From NCBI RefSeq assembly GCF_000237925.1, contig NC_031502.1, forward strand, positions 18,784,909 through 18,848,908: 64,000 nt of DNA, given 5' to 3'. Of the stretch, positions 59,201 to 64,000 are shown piece by piece. The stretch is from Schistosoma mansoni (taxonomy: Eukaryota > Platyhelminthes > Trematoda > Strigeidida > Schistosomatidae). Made by a program: the position numbers and the translations under genes. Numbering within the stretch: the stretch's first letter is position 1; each line of letters starts with the position of its first letter. Below the pieces are notes generated by a model, which did not search any database, had not been told where the DNA came from, and saw only the letters and a list, made by a program, of their open reading frames with translations.

Positions 59201-62200
59201 CAATAATTGGTTCATACGCCATTTGTTTCATCAGGATACTGGAGCCCTTGTGCACCACTGGTTTGGAATCAGGGTTTCCCGACCCCCATAGGTAAACTCA
59301 CCGTATCCACCTGCCCGGGTAAAGCGCCGGACATTCGATTTTCGTCCTCTCAATTTCGTAAACAACACCCCCGCTACGAGAAGGCAGTGATAGGACTTCC
59401 GTTGCAGAGGCTGTATACGCGTGGCCGTGTGAGAGCATTTCGAGAGAGGGTGGCCCTTCCTAACTATCGGCCGTACCAGGGCATTTGGAGGATACTAAGC
59501 CAAAATATTTCAGGATGTAGTCCATAATTTCACCTTTATTAAAAGATAAATGATCAGTAAGAAATTGCTTTATTACCTTTCTATAAACAATTCAGTATCT
59601 GATATTGTAGAAACAAACATTTTGAGTCAACTTTAATAAATAATTTGTTTTATCTTTCGTATCATCTGAAGCATTATTATAGTATATATTTATTCTTCTA
59701 TGGAGTTTTCTAGCTATGAACAAACATTTTTTGATGTGCCAACTATCCATACAAACTATAAAACAACGGTTACTGTTTGATAGGCCATGATAGTAAGATT
59801 GAAGCAATCGAAGTTGATATAGGAACACTAGCACATCCTTAATCAATTTCTTAACAACTATTGATTTGTAAAATCTTTACATAATTATGAATAGTTTTTG
59901 AGCCATAGGGTAACTCAGATTGTAATCACTTAACTTGTTTCAGTAGAATCCAACTCATGTTTATATCCGTTAACATTTTAAGCATGTTTTGGAACTATAA
60001 TTGTCCTAAATATAAGAATGAAAGAATGTAGCTACTGAACTAGGTTAGAAGTATAGAACTAAATGCAATTCAAAATACATAAGAGCACAAAACATTTACA
60101 TCTAGTGAAAGTAAGCTACTGTTTACAGTTATCTTCATGAACCGATATTTCTATGCGGGAATGTCCGCAAGGTAGTCGTCTCTCGGCTATTACCGTTTAG
60201 TAACTGCTAACTATATGATAAAATCTTTATAAAGTCACTTGATGACTTACTTGAGAAGTTTTGAAATATTTGAAATGACCCCACAATTCATTGATGTCTC
60301 CATTCAACAGTAAACATGTATCAAGAACGATGACCTGAAACAATTAAATGAATATGTTCAGCTTCCAAATTTACCAAAGTTAACCATGATATGATAGTTA
60401 ACAAATTCATTATTAGTGGGGTTTCTTTAAAATCTTTTGTGAATAGGAGAATATACCATGAAAAAAGATAGTGTTTTCTTACGATTTCACTGTTAGTAAC
60501 GGTTTTTAAAATATAAACTCTGAAAGATAGTTTTGCTTCACTATAGTGTCAGCTTAATGAGCTACTTTTCATCGGTTGTTTCTTTGATTTGACTTCATGC
60601 AAATGAAATCACAAGTGTTCAAAATTTTTATTAAATGAGCAACAATTCATCATTACGATTCTCAACTCCAAAATAACTGTTCTATTTACGTGAATAAAAT
60701 CATACTTATGAGGCTATATATGCAGTTAGTGTGGTGGCTGGACCTTTTCATTAAAGTGTATGAAGTTACTTGTTTGTAATCCTCATTTTGATACTAGTTA
60801 TCAAGTCTCACTGTGTTTCCTGAAAAGATATTTTAAAGTGATTAATTAAAATTTGATTAGTGAAACTAGAAAATAATGGACAAGCATTGTGGTGAAAATT
60901 GTTGTTATAAACTGAATTACTAGGTAAATTTGTGTTTGAGAAGTACCTTTCACTGACTTTGGTTGCTAAGTTTTTATTCCTTATATCAACTATTATGTTA
61001 GATAGTCTTCGTTGACAGCGACTCCTCGGGTCTGAATAGCATTGAGAATCGTCACTTCTATCTTTATTTGAATCGAGTTAACTGAAAGCATTGGGAACTG
61101 AGTGATGCTTGTTAAACAGTGAATACATATACAAATTTTCGCTGTGAATTCTTGATGAAGGGTTATGAAAGCATTGTTATCTAATTTACATGTCGCTTAG
61201 GTAATGTTTTGTTAGCCTGTAATTATAGTTTACACAATTGAATGAACATTCTATTATTGATTTTCTTTGGAAAACAGTTATAGGCACGCAATCTCAAATC
61301 TATTTACTTTCAGATTGAGAATTATAAATTGGAGCATATTTGATTAGATACCATATCTACTGGTCTAAATAGTGTATCAAACGATTATGGAGGCAAGTTA
61401 GTGAGCTATAACGTAAATTTTTTCAACCTATGCTACTCTATTCTTCAGTCAAACGCCCTTTTTAAACAAACCATGAAGTGAGGAGTTAATTGTGTTCAGC
61501 AACTGTGCATTACGAATGTTGTATGTATTCATTAGAAGTTCTATGTTACACTATGTGCAGCTAGTGATTTATGTGAACTATGTTGACGATACCACATATA
61601 AATTTGGAACAAAGCCATAAAATATTCTACATTTGTAACCCATATATAAGAATGGTATCTGAAAATAGATATATCAGTTATTCAGGTCAAAATTGACGTC
61701 AAAGGGTAGATAGTTAAATCAGCAGTAACCTACGATCAACAGTGACATAAAGCTAATTAGCATGTATTTATTTTTTGAGTCAGCCATCATGGGGGTTTTA
61801 AGGATTATGTGGGAATCAAAGGTTATGAGGAATGTTCCTTTATCAGTAAGAGGCTGTGGAAATTGTTGAATTTTATTAAAATCATAAGGCGATCTAAGCT
61901 ATACCACCATCGAGAATCTGAAAGCACCGGATGGCTGTTTCGTCCTAGTGTGTGACTCCTCGGGTTCAACAATCTTCACAACCCCTTACAGACAATTATC
62001 CTATGCCCACTAGTGACTAGTTATTCGTAATAAACATGACTTCTTATGACTGAAATTGAAGTTTGTCCAGTTAGTGATTGATTATATTTGGAATAAAACA
62101 ACCCGATAAAAGGCATTACTGACAACAATAAACTTAATAGTTGTTTTTCATAACTGTCAAAATGGTGGTTTATAAGCGGAGTTTCATTTATTGTGATCAA

Positions 62201-62534
62201 CTCGCTAATAGAGGAAATAGAAAAACCTAACTTAACATAATTATCCTTATCAGAAGCAATTACAGTAGTTGTTCAGAACTTGAAATTTATTTAACTGATT
62301 CACTAATGACTGTCTGGAATGTTTTAAATTTTGTCACGGTTAAGTTACTTATGAAAATACTTATCAATACCCTTTCATATTTCTCTTAAGAAAAACATTT
62401 ATAGAATTTTTAAAACATTAACATCAGTACGACCATACCTGTCTGACATATTTTGGTAGAATTTCGGGTAATAATAATTTTAAACAAGATCTAATATCTG
62501 AAGAATGTTTTGATAGAACCCAGTCAATTTTATT
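50234..62534 (-). CDS. LARGE1-like: LARGE-like GT8 glycosyltransferase, partial
   Basis: Minus-strand exons 62534-62439, 60334-60251, 58580-58509, 54311-54180 and 50590-50326 join in phase (GT-AG). A further 32-bp exon (50265-50234) is possible. The product aligns with the first, GT8-type xylosyltransferase domain of [15 protein letters not shown] (LARGE WIPNKHYSG), [20 protein letters not shown] (VIVLDTDITFATD), [38 protein letters not shown] and [13 protein letters not shown], then [16 protein letters not shown] acts in the Golgi, extending matriglycan on alpha-dystroglycan. The DTD metal-binding motif reads DTC here, so the GT8 site may be inactive or altered. N-terminal exons lie beyond 64000. 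The second (GlcA-transferase) domain was not found in the 3.9 kb left before the TLCD4 end. Another GT8 paralogue is possible. Confidence 0.78.
51138..51461 (-). mobile_element. Full-length Sm-alpha-like SINE with 13-bp target duplication
   Basis: Perfect direct repeats AAGATATTTGTTA flank the element (51125-51137 and 51462-51474). Minus-strand order: ~135-bp leader, tRNA-like part (51304-51235; A box TGGCCGAGTGG, B box GGTTCGAGTCC), hammerhead (core CTGACGA 51205-51199, GAAAC 51184-51180). Helix I (ATCCAG/CTGGAT) pairs fully and stem II GTCCC/AGGAC is kept, but the cleavage triplet is TTC and stem III is weakened. The intact duplications imply a fairly recent insertion. It lies in a LARGE-like intron, in the same direction as the gene. 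Confidence 0.9.
51165..51225 (-). ncRNA. Hammerhead ribozyme of the 51.1-kb SINE
   Basis: CTGACGA and GAAAC cores are correctly spaced around a 5-bp stem II with loop AAAT. Helix I strands (TACATCCAG and CTGGATTCC) and the loop I sequence needed for tertiary contact are present. This is the best-preserved of the Sm-alpha type here. The substitution in stem III (GCGCTTC for GCGCGTC) may slow cleavage. Confidence 0.75.
51478..53000 (+). pseudogene. RTE-type LINE (SR3/Perere-3-like), internally deleted
   Basis: Starts with the element's GC-rich 5' region (TGCCTGTAGCTCCTCCGGGG) and CTAACTCGCTAAAAAAACGC. It then jumps at about 51690 to the [50 protein letters not shown] (motif A), [28 protein letters not shown] (FADD mutated to FTDD), [15 protein letters not shown] and the C-terminus [17 protein letters not shown] at 52990. 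The endonuclease is deleted. It begins 3 bp after the SINE's target duplication. Confidence 0.85.
53001..54179. other. LARGE-like intron, nothing else recognised
   Basis: AT-rich intronic DNA before the 54311-54180 exon. No repeat or domain is supported. Confidence 0.35.
54312..58508. other. LARGE-like intron (4.2 kb)
   Basis: A plus-strand hydrophobic frame of 99 codons at 55376-55675 ([20 protein letters not shown]) is not recognised and has no clear splice signals. Otherwise nothing. Confidence 0.3.
58975..59493 (-). mobile_element. Repeat A retroposon, copy 3
   Basis: Collinear with copy 1, including both ends: minus-strand 5' CCAAATGCCCTGG and 3' TGTACCAATATTTATGTG followed by a CAAATAAAATTCAATAAAAT tail. 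The conserved frame (EQMAYEPI-like, [17 protein letters not shown]) is more mutated. No SL RNA is attached. In a LARGE-like intron. Confidence 0.8.
60335..61904. other. LARGE-like intron, nothing recognised
   Basis: AT-rich, no supported repeat or exon. Confidence 0.35.
61905..61985 (-). repeat. Degenerate hammerhead-SINE relic
   Basis: Minus strand: CCGAGGAGTCACACACTAGG, ACGAAACAGCCATCCGGTGC. The core has C for U4 (CCGAGGA) while GAAAC is intact. The flank CAACAATCTTC is shared with the relic at 18.5 kb. Confidence 0.6.
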
Positions 62535-62751
62535 CTGCAAGGAAAAAAGCAAATTGGTAACGGGTGAGTGGAAAAGTATATAAATAAAAACATCACTACA
62601 GATTGGCTGAACTCGTTTCAGTGTTCTTATGGGGTATACTTCTATAATAAATAAATGATTTAAGTTTAAAACCTTTGATCACTCAGTACACTCTTCATAG
62701 TTAAGTAACACAATAAAGCATTTGCATTAGAAAGCACATTTCTCAGTCTGA

Positions 62752-63611
62752 CTCTGTTATGTCCCGATAAGAATTATGGATGGTGACTTTTGAGAACTAT
62801 TTATGGACCAATATGATACACATACTTTTATTGTATAATTGTTTAGTAACTAAACTATTCATATTCGTGTTTCACTTATTATAAGGTTTATTTTGACCTA
62901 TGAACTATTATTATACGATTTACCGTTGTTGAGTTATTCTCAGTCTATCAATTACTACCTCCCACATTCACAGCGACTTTTGGCTAAATCTTGTACAAAT
63001 GTTATTTTCCATTTTATGATACGATGTGGTCTGTCTGTTTGGTATATAAAATCAGTATGCTTGTAATAAACGATTCATACCGCAAAAAATTGTTATAACT
63101 TGTGACCGCCTGGATGCCCTGTTAATGGATAACGTGATAAGATCGCCAATCAGAGAGCAGCGAGTTATCAACCGGACCTATGATTCACGAAAACCGTACG
63201 AGCAGTCTAGAGTACATGTCGGTCCTGCTTTCTGCCTAGCCCAGCCAGTTAAGTCTAGAACACCAATAACAACCTCTGCGGTATGAATCATTGTTTTTCA
63301 AACATACTGAGTTTATATACCAAACAGACAGACCACATCGTATCATAAAATGGAAAATAACATTTGTACAAGATTTAGCCAAAAGTCGCTGTGAATGTGG
63401 GAGGTAGTAATTGATAGACTGAGAATAACTCAACAACGGTAAATCGTATAATAATAGTTCATAGGTCAAAATAAACCTTATAATAAGTGAAACACGAATA
63501 TGAATAGTTTAGTTACTAAACAATTATGCAATAAAAATATGTGTATCATATTGGTCCATAAATAGTTCTCAAAAGTCACCATCCATAATTCTTATCGGGA
63601 CATAACAGACT
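62752..63611. repeat. Large palindrome (arms ~330 bp, loop ~195 bp)
   Basis: 62752-63082 is the near-perfect reverse complement of 63278-63611 (e.g. TATGTCCCGATAAGAATTAT near the outer ends and ACATCGTATCATAAAATGG inside). The central 63083-63277 is GC-richer and unique in the window. The left arm holds a TATAAA and an AATAAA near its inner end, as an LTR-like sequence might, but I cannot assign a family. It may be a fold-back element or two facing LTR-like copies. Confidence 0.85.
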
Positions 63612-64000
63612 CACGCTCTCAATCTCCCAACATACATGTCTAAAAATAGGCTTAGGTATTGGTTTAAAGTTAATATCACTGTGCCTTAAAATATTAGGAA
63701 GCTACATGGTGTTTTTAAGTAATAGTTTTCTTGCAATCGCGGAACTGACTCCATTCTTTTCTACATTTAACAATGTAAACTTATGAAGATTCAACAAAGT
63801 ATTAGACAAATTTATGTGAATTTTGTAAACGAAGATTGACAGTTTCTACGTGATAAAACCTAGTCTTACTACCAATTTTCTTAGCTAAGAAAGAGATATG
63901 AGTACCTTCTATAAGCATGTTTACCTCAGCTCAATACATTATAAATAATTGAAGCGTTCATCATGGGATTGAAATATCCAACATTCTTACAACACACAGT
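63612..64000. other. Unassigned right edge
   Basis: No exon of the LARGE-like gene or repeat recognised. Upstream exons of that gene should lie beyond this edge. Confidence 0.35.

Noticed and set aside
62752-63611. Complete LTR retrotransposon
   Set aside because: The repeats are inverted, not direct, and there is no gag, protease, RT or integrase coding between them.
1-64000. CRISPR arrays, prokaryotic operons, rRNA genes
   Set aside because: No regularly spaced repeats with unique spacers and no rRNA motifs. Spliced genes and retroelements show this is animal nuclear DNA.

Overview
This is eukaryotic nuclear DNA from a blood fluke (Schistosoma or a close relative such as Trichobilharzia). 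The evidence is a spliced-leader RNA matching the schistosome leader at 35 of 36 bases, as I recall that leader; Sm-alpha-like SINEs that combine a tRNA-like promoter with a hammerhead ribozyme; RTE- and CR1-type LINEs and Penelope-like elements of schistosome type; introns of 32-37 bp; and AT-rich spacers. One 200-base run of N (44442-44641) marks an assembly gap. I assembled five host genes exon by exon. Most of their exons are under 300 bp, so single-frame ORFs show only pieces of them.

Layout. 0.3-1.4 kb: a dispersed retroposon joined to a complete SL RNA sequence, then the 3' end of a LINE. 2.7-3.9 kb (minus strand): mitochondrial BOLA3-like and COX4 genes, tandem and only 151 bp apart, with a poly(A) signal and a splice acceptor between them. 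This looks like an SL-resolved operon, and the AUG at the end of the SL would be in frame with a BOLA3 presequence. 6.65-9.25 kb: a decayed Penelope-like element. 11.3-11.9 kb: LINE debris. 15.1-16.6 kb: a CR1-type LINE fragment abutting an RRP15-like ribosome-biogenesis gene (plus strand). 24.2-46.4 kb (plus strand): a TLCD4/TMEM56-like membrane-protein gene spread over 22 kb. Its introns hold SINEs, a hammerhead palindrome, four LINE pieces, one near-complete RTE-type LINE carrying its own 297-bp insertion, and a second Penelope-like element. 50.2-62.5 kb (minus strand): a LARGE-like GT8 glycosyltransferase gene, convergent with TLCD4 and running off the right of the window. Its introns hold a SINE with perfect 13-bp target duplications and an internally deleted RTE LINE. 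62.75-63.61 kb: a large palindrome.

The host genes do not form one pathway. COX4 (respiratory complex IV) and BOLA3 (mitochondrial Fe-S cluster delivery) are both mitochondrial and are the only pair whose arrangement suggests co-expression. The rest of the window is shaped by retroelements: ribozyme-bearing SINEs and Penelope-like elements, a retroposon sharing its 3' tail with a resident LINE, and an SL RNA-retroposon junction.
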